Source: Ursus arctos
Lineage: Eukaryota > Chordata > Mammalia > Carnivora > Ursidae
Direction of reading: 5' to 3'
DNA length: 64,000 nucleotides
Assembly (NCBI RefSeq): GCF_023065955.2
Contig: NW_026623008.1
Location: forward strand, 2,733,001-2,797,000
The translations under genes were made by a program, and so were the position numbers. The notes beneath the pieces were generated by a model. The model ran no database searches. It had not been told where the DNA came from and was given only the letters and a program-made list of their open reading frames with translations. Below are positions 1 through 10,941 of this stretch, piece after piece. Within the stretch, counting starts at the first letter, position 1. Every line of letters starts with the position of its first letter.

Positions 1-924
1 GAATAATTTCCTGGCTCCTTGACTCCCCTGTTGGAGCCAGTGTGTGAAACTAGGGGGCAGTCTTCCCCGGGTGTCAGACACCGTGCTCGGTATCCTACAC
101 GTGTTGCCTCATTTGCTTCTCACTCGGGAGAAGGCATCATGAAGGGTGGCTCCAAGGCTCAGAGAGGTACAGGATGCCCCTGTGTCACACAGCGCACGGT
201 GGGCAGGCTGGCCCAGGAACCGGGTTGGCATGACTCTGGTTTTCACCCAGGCTGGCTGCCCTCCCGAGGCCCAGGACGTGTTTGGTTGCGGAGAAGAAAG
301 CCTAGGCAGCTGCCCCCTGCCCCCCTGCCCCTGCCTGTGCTCTGGGCCCAGTGAACCGGCCCTGGACAGGACGCCAGGACTTCCGAGTTGCACTGGTTGC
401 AAGGAGAATAAACTCAGTGGAGCAGGCTGACCTTGGGGAGGTCAGAGTCAGGGTGTGGAGCTGGGGAGTGGGAGCCGTCGGGGGTTTGCACACCTGGGGT
501 CCACCTGGCTGGCTCCCACCTCAGTATCTGCCAGCCAGGACCCTTGAAGGAGAGCGAAGAGCATGGATGGGGTCGCCTGACACTCTCTGGGCTCCGAGCT
601 GAGACAAGTGTGGGGAAAACTGTCGCTAGCCTTCTGCACGTGGAGCAGCTCTTCCTGGAGGACCGTCCCCGTGTGTTATGGGGATAGGGTGGAGTGTGTG
701 TGCTTTCCCCAAGGGCTTGGAGACATCTGGCTCAGGAACCTGAAAGGAGCTGGCGGCAGGGGGATGAGCCCTATTCCTGGCTGCAGGGTGAAGGCCCCGA
801 TGGTCCAGCTCCCTGCTGTCTCCGCAAAAGCACTGGAATGCACAGACGCCCTGCCACGGGCACGCATCTGATCAAGGCGCCACGTGACCCGCGGGGGACG
901 GAGACCCCATATCGTCACGGTTCT
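1..924. other. Unassigned G+C-rich sequence, no gene seen
   Basis: No repeat family or coding exon is recognised here. Open frames of 60-110 codons overlap on both strands, are rich in Pro, Arg, Gly and Ser, and show no domain, which is what chance gives in G+C-rich DNA. CpG is fairly frequent. Confidence 0.5.
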
Positions 925-1365
925 CCAGAGAAGCAGAACCAATAGGACACGTGTCAGTAGATATCAGAAGGCATTTGTTACGGGAATCGGCTCATACAGT
1001 AACGCAGGCTAAGAGCTCACGGGGTCTGCCATCGGCAAGCCGAGAGCCGGGGAGCCAGTGGTGGGGTCCAGAGTGAGTCTGAAGCACCAAGACCCAGGAG
1101 CGTCGACGCCCCAGAGCAGGAAAGGATGCACATCCCAGCTCGGGAGGAGAGACCAAGGTCACACTTCCTGCACGGCTTTGTTCCCTCAGCCCCACGGGAC
1201 AGGGTGTAGTCCGCCTGCACTGGTGAGGACCCATCTCTTTACCAGGTCCTCCAAACTCAAATGCTTATCTCTTCCAGAGACACCCTCACGGACACACCCA
1301 GAATCATGTGTGACCGACTGTCTGGGCACCCCTAGCCCAGCCAAGCTGACACAAACTGCTCCCTC
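925..1365 (-). mobile_element. LTR-like interspersed repeat, copy 1 of 6
   Basis: On the minus strand this matches the repeat that opens TGATGGTTAATT and closes in GGTTCTGTTTCTCTGGAGAA. The plus strand here shows the closing end first (ttctccagagaagcagaacc, from about 925) and the opening end near 1335-1350 (agccaagctgacac). The TG...CA ends and the GACTAATACA-like terminus suggest an old ERVL/MaLR-like LTR. The subfamily name is uncertain. No coding capacity. Confidence 0.7.
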
Positions 1366-2356
1366 ACCTTGCCTTTAGAAGGGGGCCCCTCTCCCTCCGC
1401 TTTCCCTTCACCCACTCAGCCTTGGGGGGGCGCAAGCAGCTGCTCCCCCCGCCCCGGCCGGTACTTTCTCCTCCCGGGTCTAGGTACAAGGACCCAGGAA
1501 CCCAAGGACGGCCCCCACGCATCTCCTGTTTTGTTCGGTGGCGTTAATTGAACCGCTTCTATTCATGCCTGACGAAGAGAGGGGAGCAGGACTGACGATC
1601 TAAATGCAATTTGCATATAAAGCTGCGAAGTGAGGCAGGCAGAGTTTCTATTACCCAGTCAATAAATGAGCTCTGTCCCAGCGAAATGGCTTTCTGGAGG
1701 GAAAGTAATAGCCCGCGTGGGGGAGGAAAGCAGGGTGGCACCAGCGAGGCTGCTGGAAGGAGCTCTCCACGGGCAGGCACCGACGCCTGACATTAGGAGC
1801 TGGCTTCACCGGAGGGGAAGGGGGCTGTTCTGGAAGAGGCAACAAAGCAGGGACCCCTCCCCACTTCCTGGAGCTTCTTGTCTCCTCTTTGGGTGTCGAG
1901 AGCTGCAGGACGCAAGCATCCATGTGAGTGGTCATTGCCCTGGGGAGTGAACGCGTCTGAAGCCAGGACCTCCATGTTGGTCCAGATTAAACCTTCTTCT
2001 CTCCAGACAGAAGGTTCAGGGGGTTCCCAAGGTCATTGGGGGCAGTGCCAGGACCTGAGAGGCAGCTCAGGCCTTCGGACTGTCCCCAACGTTCTCCAGG
2101 ACGTGCCCAGATGCGTCTGTCCTTCCAGTGCCCGCAACAGCTACGGCAGAGCTGCAGGCCGTGTTCGCAGTGGACGGACGCTGGCCTTGATCTAGCTGCC
2201 CTCCCGGCTGGCGGTCAGCGCTTATTGCCCACATTCTCAGACCTGTCATTTCCTCCTGGAGGCCCAGGGACCACCGCCAGCCTCCATGCCCCTCATGCAG
2301 ATCTCCGTGGATGTCTCGGATGTCTTCTCTCTTCCCCCTGAATCCCTGTCCTCGGT
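1366..2356. other. Unassigned sequence with possible conserved element at 1545-1720
   Basis: No gene or clear repeat. Within it, about 1545-1720 is more A+T-rich than its flanks and carries ttaattgaac, the near-palindrome atgcaatttgcat (1604-1616) with an octamer ATTTGCAT, and gtcaataaatg. This texture is typical of conserved noncoding enhancers, but that is an inference without an alignment. Confidence 0.3.
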
Positions 2357-2700
2357 GGTTCCGGCGCTGTGACAACGTGCCGGACGGGGGGTTAGGAACA
2401 GCAGCCACGTGCGGCTCACAGTTCTGCAGCCCACGAGGCTGAGGTCAGGGCGCGGCTCCCGCCGGTCCCGGGCCTGCTGCTGGTGGCAGCCCGCTGCCCT
2501 CTCCTTGCACACGTTCACGGGGCGGATTGGGGGGTGGGGGGCAGCTCTCTGGGGTCCCCTGGTAACCCCATCATGGGACTCCCCGCTGGTGACCCAATCC
2601 CCTCCCAGAGGCCCCACCTTCTAATACCATCGCACTGGGGAGCAGGTTTCAACGTGTGAATTTGGGGGATGCAGACCGGAAATTCCCCAGTCCATACCTG
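2357..2700 (-). mobile_element. MLT1-type MaLR LTR, solo, minus strand
   Basis: Read on the plus strand it is the reverse complement of an MLT1-class LTR. It opens with a gctgtgacaacgtgcc-like form of the gctataacaaaatacc end, then has cacagttctgcagccc, a middle ggccccaccttctaatacc, and closes gaatttgggggatgcagacc...cagtccata. An ancient non-coding LTR with no internal retroviral region beside it. CpGs are unusually well kept for such an old element. Confidence 0.75.
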
Positions 2701-2783
2701 CCACGACTTCAGCTGAAGTGAGCTAAACGCCCTCACGCCTCCTCCTTCCGTTGTCAGGATTTATGCACAGCTGGGGGGGAGTC

Positions 2784-2935
2784 CTTTTTCAGGAAAGGGC
2801 CAGATAGTACTATGTGGGCTCTGTCAGCCGGGCGGTCTCTGTTCCAGCTGCTTGGTTCGGCGCTGTGGAGACGGCGCCTGAGACCATATGTGAGTGACTG
2901 GGGTGGTTGTGCGAAAATAAAACTTTATTTCTGGA
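2784..2935 (+). mobile_element. hAT-Charlie nonautonomous DNA transposon fragment
   Basis: Shows tttttcaggaaagggccaga at the start and aaaataaaactttatttctg at the end, the two hallmarks of a short hAT-Charlie-derived mammalian element. The same family is present in the opposite orientation at 9594-9768. No transposase coding. Confidence 0.7.
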
Positions 2936-5724
2936 TGTTGAAATCTGACTCCGATCATTTCCACGTCACAAAATAATATCCTTCTTTTGGTTTTCCCCCC
3001 ACCAGTTGAAAATGTAAAAGCCGTTCTTAGCTCTCAGGCTGCGCGGAGACAGGTGGTGAGCTGCGTTTGGAGGCAGACCCCCGCCCTGAAGAGTCACAAG
3101 AGGAGAGTGAGTGCGGAGGGCAGGGAGGCGATGTGACCTTGGACAGAGCTCAGGTGTGATGCCTCCTGTCACCGTCTCAGGCTGGGCGCGGTGCCAGGCA
3201 CCCGATGGCTGAAGCCAGCTGCCCCTCCCAAAAGAGCACGGCTGATCCTTTGGGCGATCCTCAGTGTCCCTCCCACCCCGTCCCTGTTTGCACACGCCTC
3301 CACTTTAAATATGGAACATTTTTAATGTTAAAGAGCTTAATAAGAAACAGCTAGAGACGGATTTGAAATAGCTTTGGATGGAAAAATTGGGCATATTAAT
3401 TGCTACCTCTGGTGAGCTGCTTTTTTTCTTCCATTCACGGTTAAAAGCCTTGCGGTTTTGAAATGTTTAGTGTTCTTCCCGAGGAAGGCTGCGGATCCCT
3501 TCTCTGGCTCCGTGGCCCGATGGCTGAGAGTTAGGAGAGGTTGGCTGCTCTGAGGCCCAGGCTCCTTGCACTGCCTGCCCCCCAGCAGGTTTTGGCTGCA
3601 GGGCACATGGCTGAGGGGACCTGGAGGGCAGGGTTTACTGCTCAAGTCGGGAGGCAGACAGACCTCTCCTACCCCTGACCCAGGTGAAGGCAGAAGGCAG
3701 AAGCCAGGGACAGGGGTGAACTGTGGCTGTGGAAGGGGCTGGCTTGGAGATAGAGGAGAAAGTCCCACGGAACAGCTCTTAACAAACAGTACCATTTCTC
3801 CAGCAAAGCACAAGCCCACCTGAAGCAGGGGCCAGTGGGTATCCATCACAACTACTGCTTTTTATTTGCAAAAAGCCAGTTACGAGGGTGAAAGCAGGTT
3901 GCAGAATGTGAGGCCCTTATGAGGCACGGACAGCTCTTTGCAGATGTGTGGTCCTCTGCGTGCTGCCATTCACCCGCTCCAGGGGAGCTGGGCTGTCAGT
4001 GGGGGACGCAAGTACCGCTAAGGACAGCCTGACAGCACCGGCGGAGTCTAAGAAGCAAGAAAGACAAGGGTAAATATTCTAAACCCTTTAACCAATAAGG
4101 CATTAATCATTCATCCTGAGAAAAACAGTGATTCTGTCAATGCCAAGCTCACGTCTGCCCAAAATGCACTAACGAATCAGATCCCCGACCCCTACCAAGG
4201 GCGGATGGCAGGCAGCCTTGCACGGATAGTCTGAGACCTCCACATCCATCCCTAAACACGGACCGGAGGGTTGATGAAGCGTCACGTTAACTCATGCAGG
4301 CTGCCCACTTGTGGGTCTCGTAAATCATCGTCCACTTTGCGGTGCTTAACCCAGACGCTGCCCCTGCTGCGGCTGTCTGCGGGGGCGGACGGGGTGACTG
4401 CTCCACCTGCGTCCCCTGGGAAATACGAGGCCTGGCCCTGCCAGCCACCGACAGGTCTCTGCAGTTCTGCAGGCCCTCAGGTCACAGGGGACCCCTCTGG
4501 GGAGCGAAGTGCCTTACAAGGGCTGCCTGACATCCGAGGAGACAGCCCCCCGGGATAAATCATCCTCAGGGGGATGCATTCAAGTGATGTCTTGCTGCTA
4601 TCCGATGCTCTCCACGGGCTGGCCCTGGCTTCCAAGGCCAAGATCACCCAGACCCCTAGATCTGGAAGCTGTCAACGAACCCTCCTGGGAAGAGCGGCAG
4701 GAACAGAAGGGGCTGCGTGTGACAAATTCCACCAGCATCAGCTGCCAGGAGCACAGTCTCCTCGGACCTGGGCCTGCCAGCCTGCCGACTCTCGCACGTG
4801 GTCCCGAGTCTCGTTTGACCAGCTCCAGCACTCCTTCTCAGCCTGGCTGTCTGCGAGGCTCGGAAATGACCTCCACTGGCCTGTCCAGCCCGTGCTGCCC
4901 ACCTCCTCCTCCCACCCCCGAGGAATCAGTTTGCACGGCTCCCCGCACGTTGCTGTCTTTACCCTCAACTTCCTTCGGATCCATTCTACAGGCCGGTCTT
5001 CATGAAGGCTGCCGCGACCATCCATCAAGGGTGCCGTCCGCCTTGCGCACACCATGGACGGCCCACGGTCACGGAGAAACTCTCGAACGTGGAGCAGTGC
5101 CATTCCACACAGGACTCAGGGACTCCGGGCCCTGCCGGAGCAGGGACCCCAGCTCCTGACTGTTTGAGCCTTCTACCGTAAGCGCTGGCTAATCGCTCTT
5201 CTTCTTCGTGATTCTAACGGTCCCATTTGGGCAGAAAGAAAGTCAGGTCATCAGGAAATAGGGATATAGTAACCCAGGGAAAATGTCTTCAGTGTCTCCT
5301 TTTTGGAGAAAAGAAAGTTTAGGAGGAAGAACAAACAGAAATTAATTTCAGGGGACATTTCAAATCAGGGGCGCAAAAATGAGACAGCCCCCATGAAGGA
5401 ACTGTGTTCCAGGTTGCTGCAGGGGTTGCTCGGCCTCGATTTCCCACCACACCCCGTTTGCTCTGGCCAGGGTACCCAGCTAGGTCTCTCTGCACAAGAC
5501 CCTTGAGCCTGGGCCTCCGTGACTCATCAGGACGGCCTGGTGCTGCAGGGGCTCCACAGCTGGACTGGGTCAAAACACAAGTGCGTTCAGGTGGCTGGGC
5601 CGAGCCTTCCCAGCCTCAGTGATGGGACATGCTTCCCGTCACCCAGGTCCGTCTGCACAGGAACCCAGGGCCTGCCAGGTGTAGGCGCCAGGGCCCCAAG
5701 GGGTGAGCAGCCCCCATCACAGAT

Positions 5725-5945
5725 TGACTTTCTTTAAGTCACAATGAAAAATAAAATCACCAACAAGTATTAAATTTAAATCTGGCACATTTCACCCTCC
5801 TCCCACCCGCTGCCACCCTTCCGCCTCTACACTTCCCTGTGAAGTGATCTCGGTCAGATGACCGCCAACAAGCCGTTTCTAAGAAGGTCATCACTTCCTA
5901 CTGACGCAACTTTCATCGGCTGATTTTAAGGCGTGTTTTCCTCCT
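5725..5945. promoter_or_regulatory. Candidate conserved noncoding element
   Basis: A+T-rich island in G+C-rich surroundings, with aaataaaatcaccaac, attaaatttaaatct and ttcatcggctgattttaagg. Not a recognised repeat. The call rests only on texture and motif content, so it is an inference. Confidence 0.2.
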
Positions 5946-6289
5946 GCTGGAGCAGTGAGACTCCAGAGTGGGCTTGTCCCGTGCAGGGAGAGGGGAGTGG
6001 GTGTGCTGCCCTGGGCCGCGGGACTCATCAGCAGTGAGCCCACGATGGCCCGAGACTGTCCCACCAGCACTCGACGTCCTGCATCCCGGTCACCTTCGGA
6101 ATTGAGCAGAGGGGGTGGCTTGTCCCCCAGTCAAGGTCCTCTCACCACCGTGTGCTGTCCCCATGCCCACCCCCCTCCTGGGAGCGTGAACCTCTGCTCA
6201 CCCACCACTCCCAAGGTCTGGTGACTCAACCCTGAAGCTGCCTCCTGCCAACCCCTGCCAGGGAGTTCTGCTGCTCGTCTGCTGCAAGC

Positions 6290-6510
6290 GAGCTCCGATT
6301 CTCTGCAAATGCACCGTGGAAGAATTCTGAATCCCATTTGTTACAAGAACTCTAAACTCATTCGTGAGTGTTTTGATCAAAGCTGAGCACAGCGCGGCTC
6401 CCAGAAGCCCAAACAAAGGGCATATTGCTTTGGAACGTCCGCGTTCAGCTGGGCCTGTCTTTTGTTAGCAACTGATTTGCATTGAAAAATTGGCAGGTTT
6501 TGAGAAGGAC
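6290..6510. promoter_or_regulatory. Candidate enhancer with TCF, SOX and POU-like sites
   Basis: Within about 200 bp I see ttgatcaaagc (TCF/LEF-like), ccaaacaaagggc and cttttgttag (SOX-like, opposite strands) and the octamer atttgcat at 6475-6482 followed by tgaaaaattg. No repeat is recognised. Site clustering of this kind is common in developmental enhancers; function is inferred. Confidence 0.25.
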
Positions 6511-6764
6511 AAGCTTCCGGAGCCCATCAGTGTCACTACGGACAGAAAAGAGCTCCAGGCTGGGGTTTGCCAATCCGCTGATCTCAGGTGAGCTCATCTG
6601 ACCCGGATCGAAAACCAGAGCTGGCTTTGGGTCTAGCGATGTCCATGTCCCGGTGACACCACGGTCCGGGCTATGGCGTGACTCATCCAGGCAGGTGCTG
6701 GCCAGGCGTTGTTGTCTATAAGGGACGGACGCCCAGCTGGCTTAGCACAGAAGGCGATCTCGGT

Positions 6765-7010
6765 GCATGCATTCACCGCTTCAGCGGACAGTCAGTGAGC
6801 TTCTACCGTGTGCTGCACGGAGTTCCGGGTGCTGGGGGTGAAGTGAACCTAGGACCTGCCCTCCTGGAGCTGCCATGCGAGCTCACAGTCCTGGAGCGGA
6901 AAAATCCAGACACGCCAGGTCGTGGGTTCGAATGGCAGCAGGTCACTTCAAAGTGTGAACTGTTAGTTCACACAAAATCACCAGAGCAAGTAGTGTCATG
7001 AGAGGGACGT
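6765..7010 (-). mobile_element. L2 LINE 3'-end fragment
   Basis: The plus strand reads like the reverse complement of an L2 3' end: attcaccgcttcagcggaca, gagcttctaccgtgtgctgc, then gacctgccctcctggagctg. Heavily diverged and non-coding. Confidence 0.5.
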
Positions 7011-7321
7011 GGGTCCATCCTACCCCTCGATCCACCACAGCGGCTGAGTGTGGGGTGAGGGGCAAAAGGCTCTGACAGGCCAACTGTGGTCATGTTTCCA
7101 CCCCAACGCTAATCCCCATGGCTTGCAGGTAGTGAGTGGGGACCAAAGGAATAAGCTGGTTAGGGCTGGCTCAGTTGTTACACCTGGAAGTCTGGGCACC
7201 CAAACACATGGGGCCAAGGGTCACCTAGAGGAGAGTAGGCTCCCCAAGGAAAATGTGGGTTGGGTTACTGGCAAAACAAGCAAAGGTTGCCAGCAAGCAA
7301 AATCAGCAAGTGTCCTTCTGT

Positions 7322-7723
7322 CATGCTTAATTTTATGTGTCTACTTGGCTGGGACATGGGGCCCAGTGGCTTGGTCAAACTTGGTCTGATGTTGCTATGC
7401 AGATAGTTTTTAGATGACATGAATATTCAAATCCATTGAGTAAAGTAGATTATCTCCATAATGTGGGTGGGTCTCATCTAATCAGTTGAAGGCCATAAGA
7501 GGAAAATAGAGAGGTTGCCCAAAGAGGAAGGGATTCTGCCCAGATTGCCTTGGACTCAAGGTGCAACATCAGCTCTTCCCCGGGTCCCTACCTTGCCAGA
7601 CTTGCCAGCCACCCCCCATGGTCACGTGAGCCAATTCCTTAAAAGAGCTGTTACTGTCCGTCACAGATAGACAGATCTACGTCTATATCTGCACACCATC
7701 CTGTTGGCTCTGTTTCTCGGAGC
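7322..7723 (+). mobile_element. LTR-like interspersed repeat, copy 2 of 6, near full length
   Basis: Opens ttaattttatgtgtctactt, has the central gtgggtgggtctcatctaat and cagttgaaggccataagagg, then gtgagccaattccttaaaa and an ending gttggctctgtttctcggag. Plus orientation. It is the best plus-strand copy of the family that also occurs at 925, 14344, 14652, 50552 and 57482. Probably an old MaLR-like LTR; name uncertain. Confidence 0.75.
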
Positions 7724-8349
7724 ACTCGGGCACTGCTACCAGGGACATGGGGGTATGAAGCAGCGTGCCATGTCACACACATTCTGGCCATTAATTCAGC
7801 ATAACCCCTGGTGAATCTTAAATGTCCGGTGGCCAGGTCACCATATGAGACCACTGTCCAACCACACTTGGATTACAGCAGAGCAAGCCCCCTGGAGCTG
7901 CACAGTGTGCATGTCCTGTCTGGTTCTGAGCTCAAAGACAGGCCTTCGTGGGCTCATAAGAGCCCGTTTTCCCTTCCGGGGTGACCTCGCCCTAAGCCCT
8001 TAGCTTGTGCTATATCCTATTAAATCTTCCTGCTATTACCGGTTAGAGTGGAAACAATTTACTGCTTAAATAATGTTTCCAGATTCCACGCAGAAAGTGT
8101 TCTGCAAATACATCAGCTAATAAAGAAAATGGATTTTAGAAGCCAAAGTCAATACGAGGTTAGGGAAACGTTCACCTATTTGCATGTTCCTATCTCCCGA
8201 GACTTTCTGTCACTTTGTCTGATGAGGACATCAGCCGGGCCCACTTGATTGCAAGCGTTTTTTTCATCTGCAATTTACACGTCCGAGGCCGGCTGGGGCA
8301 ACAGCATGGGGATGCCATCAGCAAGTCATCAACAAACACGAAGATTTCC
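7724..8349. other. Unassigned sequence, no gene seen
   Basis: No recognised repeat or exon. It contains an octamer ATTTGCAT at 8178-8185. The segment 8040-8340 is relatively A+T-rich and unique. Confidence 0.35.
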
Positions 8350-8559
8350 GGGGCACCTGGGTGGCTCAGTCGGTTGAGTGTCTGCCTTGGGCTCAGGTCG
8401 TGATTTCAGGGTCTGGGGATCAAGCCCCCCATTGGGCTCCCAGCTCAGCAGGGAGTCTGTTTCTTCCTCTCCCTCTGCTCCTTCCTCCCCCATCGTGCTC
8501 TCTCTCTCTGAAACGAATAAACAAAATCTTAAAAAACAAAACAAAACAAAACCAAAAAC
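8350..8559 (+). mobile_element. Can-SINE (SINEC, tRNA-Lys-derived)
   Basis: Starts gggcacctgggtggctcagt (the tRNA-derived head with box A), continues through tcgtgatttcagggtctggg and gatcaagcccc (box B region), then a pyrimidine-rich stretch, ctctctctctctg, and an A-rich tail aaaatcttaaaaaacaaaac. It is the only one of the eight SINEs on the plus strand. Retroposon, not a functional tRNA gene. Confidence 0.95.
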
Positions 8560-8689
8560 AGGTATTTCTTTTCTTGGGCGCTCCTTCTGGGTCCTTGCTA
8601 CCGTGAGGGTGAATGGCGTGAGCGAGAAGGCCCAGGTCAGGGGTACTTCTTGTGACCACATCCAGGCCTAAGTAGTGAGCTGACTTGAG

Positions 8690-8885
8690 TATTCAAAACA
8701 CGTTGCAACGTATCCACTTTCATAACGAAGACTCGTTTGTAATTAGAAGAGATGATTTGCATGGAGACAATTAATGTAATAAGGTATCCAAAAACAGTGT
8801 TTTCCTCTGAATAGCTCCTCGTAATTTCGTTCATCTACTTCATTTCCTTATTAAGCCCCTTGTTTGCAGATAATGAAAAGGTGAA
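8690..8885. promoter_or_regulatory. Candidate conserved noncoding element, homeodomain and POU motifs
   Basis: Unique A+T-rich stretch with gtttgtaattagaag, an octamer atttgcat at 8755-8762, gacaattaatgtaataagg and ccttattaagcccc. TAATTA-type and octamer sites lie within 60 bp. No repeat recognised. Enhancer function is an inference. Confidence 0.25.
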
Positions 8886-9031
8886 TTTCAGCCCAACCAG
8901 GGGGAATGCACAACATTTTGGTTACTGAGGCTTCCCCGTGGCGGCTATTCCCTGGTCTCAGGAAGCCTACGGGCACGCTGGAAGCAGCTGGCTGGGGGGA
9001 GGGGAGAGGGGCTCATCCATTTGGTCAAGGG

Positions 9032-9218
9032 CAGAGGGTCCCAAACTTTACCGTGCAGCAGAATCACCTGGAGTTTGTTAAAGCAGAATGCCCAGGCCCC
9101 GCCCCCGGAGCGTCGGAGTCAGCAGGTCAGGGTGCACGGGCCCAGTAATCTGCATTCCTACCAGATTCCCTGGTGACCCTGAGGCTGCTGGGCCCAGACC
9201 CCACTCCACGAACCACGG
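9032..9218 (+). mobile_element. hAT-Charlie nonautonomous element (MER5/MER20-like)
   Basis: Opens gggtcccaaactttaccgtg, continues cagaatcacctggagtttgt and ggccccgcccccggagcgtc, and ends near gggcccagaccccactccac. This is the standard layout of a roughly 190-bp mammalian hAT-Charlie MITE. The exact subfamily is not certain. Confidence 0.8.
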
Positions 9219-9593
9219 ATCTAGAACTCACAGGCTCTTCAAATCCGTCACCTGAAGAATGGGTCCGCGTTGGTCAACAATGGCGATGGAAGCATCGACA
9301 GGTATCTCACCTGGCTCAGGTGGGCAATCACCGCACCAGGCGTGAAAGTGTGGGGTGGAGGCGCTTCCCTTCTGCCTGCACCCCACTGTATTCAGAAAAG
9401 CGGCTCAGGGAGTCCCTTTGCCCTGCTCCCTCGTTAAGATGGAGACAGAATGGCGGCATGAAAACACCATTTTCCCTTCCAAACCATTTGCCTCTCCTCT
9501 AAGAATTGGCTCGGACCCCACCTCCTTCAGGAACTCTCCCCAAACTGGCTGCTCCAGGAACTCTCGGATTGATTCCGATTAGTTTCTTAGACA

Positions 9594-9768
9594 AGTGGGT
9601 CGGCAAACCATGACCCACAGGCCAGCTGTCTTCGTAAATAAAGTTTTATTGGAACACAACCACTCCCGTTCACTTGCAAATGGTCTATGCTGAGTTAAGT
9701 AATGGGGGTCAAAGATTTCTGACCAATGAAGATGAAAATATTCACTGCGTGGCCCTTGACAGAAAAGG
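9594..9768 (-). mobile_element. hAT-Charlie fragment, reverse orientation
   Basis: Same family as 2784-2935 but inverted: agtgggtcggcaaaccatga, then aataaagttttattggaac near the left and ggcccttgacagaaaagg at the right. Non-coding fossil. Confidence 0.75.
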
Positions 9769-9799
9769 TGTGCCTCCCGTGTCGCAGATAGCCTTACCC

Positions 9800-9960
9800 T
9801 AGTGCACATGACATGCTCTGTGGTTCCTGGCTCAGCTGTCTGTCTCACCCAGGGTTCTATGCTCCTCGGAACAGGAAGCATGGCTTGGTTGTCTTGTTGT
9901 CCCCAATGCCCCATGCAGTGCTGGGCATCCAAAAGGCTATAAAACGTTTGCTGAACCAAA
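9800..9960 (+). mobile_element. L2 LINE 3' end
   Basis: Carries the L2 3'-terminal layout: gttctatgctcctcggaaca, a gtcttgttgtccccaatgcc segment, cagtgctgggcatccaaaag and the ending cgtttgctgaacc. Strongly diverged. Confidence 0.6.
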
Positions 9961-10310
9961 GCTTGGAGCACAGAGGAGTACCCCTTGCTCAGCATCTCAT
10001 GGCACAGGAAGGAAGCTGTTCTCTTCTTCATGAATTGTCTGACACCATCGAGGGCTCTCCAGAGACCGCTTGACAGTGTGGTCGTAAGACAGGCATCCAC
10101 GACCAGGAGCACCCAACACTCTTTGATACTGGATTCTGAACAAGGCCATCACCCTGGAGCTGGGGTGATCCCCATGGTGAGGGTGAATGGAGAACTTGGA
10201 CCAGAGCCTCTGGCAGGAATCAGGTGACAGACTATATGCTGGGCCTGCCGTATATAGATGTGCCTTGAGAACTGGCAAGGAAACTGAAGAGGAGGAAAAT
10301 ACTCATTTTG

Positions 10311-10941
10311 CAGTCCGTTCTCATTATTCACAATAGTAATGTCTATAAAGTCACCGTGAATGCTGAATTAGTGAATACGGAGCCATTGCTCCTAGGAGAA
10401 ATACAAGGTTAGGATCCCGTGGGCCTGCGGTCATGACCTTTTTATCAAGCAATCAATACATGGCCCTGTTTTGTGTGTGTTTGTGTTCAAAGACACATGA
10501 ATGTAGATTGTTGATTCATGAACACTGAACTCACTGACAGCAACGTTGACACTCATGCCTGCACAAAGCTGCCCTAACACACTCTAGGGTACACCTTCCT
10601 GTGCTTGGGACACTAGGCGGCCCCTCAGCTCTATGTTTGGGGGCCACTTTGAATAGCAAGACCACCAAAAAAAAGTATGTAAATGCCAAAAATGTGGCGC
10701 TAAACAGACCACAAAAAGGCTACTTACTTACAGTCCGAGAGCGGAAACCAGAAGGCAAAGCACGGTCTTGTCTGACCCCAGCTGGGAATGTGTACGTCCA
10801 TCAGGGGACTCAAAACTCTCACCCCTCTGCACCTGTCCGAGAATGACCACAAACGCACCACGTACTGCCATGGGAGCTACGAATAAATTATAGAGAGGGG
10901 AACTCGCCAACATGCGGTCCATGAATAATGAGCATCAACTG
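10311..10941. mobile_element. Complete-looking 631-bp DNA transposon fossil with terminal inverted repeats
   Basis: The left end (10311-10330, cagtccgttctcattattca) and the reverse complement of the right end (10922-10941) agree at 16 of 20 positions, sharing CAGT and CTCATTATTCA. The interior matches a known mammalian repeat layout (gctcctaggagaaatacaag, gaccacaaaaaggctactta, cgaataaattatag). I believe it is a Tigger/pogo-like or related nonautonomous element; the superfamily is uncertain because no clean target duplication is visible (TG on both sides). No transposase frame remains. Confidence 0.7.

Larger units (their letters stand above)
2936..6764. other. Unassigned unique sequence, no gene seen
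   Basis: CpG-retaining DNA without a recognised repeat. The longest frames are 4509-5159 plus (216 codons) and 3403-3849 minus (148 codons). Both are Pro/Ser/Arg-rich, lack any recognisable domain and overlap other open frames, so I do not call them genes. Two stretches (5725-5945 and 6290-6510) look like conserved noncoding DNA and are listed separately. Confidence 0.4.

Noticed and set aside
3403..3849. 148-codon minus-strand frame
   Set aside because: Low-complexity Pro/Ser/Leu content, no recognisable family, no splice or promoter context.
4509..5159. 216-codon plus-strand open frame, longest non-repeat frame in the window
   Set aside because: Ser/Pro/Arg-rich, no domain, overlapping frames on both strands; this length is expected by chance in 64 kb of G+C-rich DNA.
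8350..8425. tRNA-like A and B boxes
   Set aside because: They are the tRNA-derived head of a Can-SINE, followed by its body and A-tail, not a tRNA gene.
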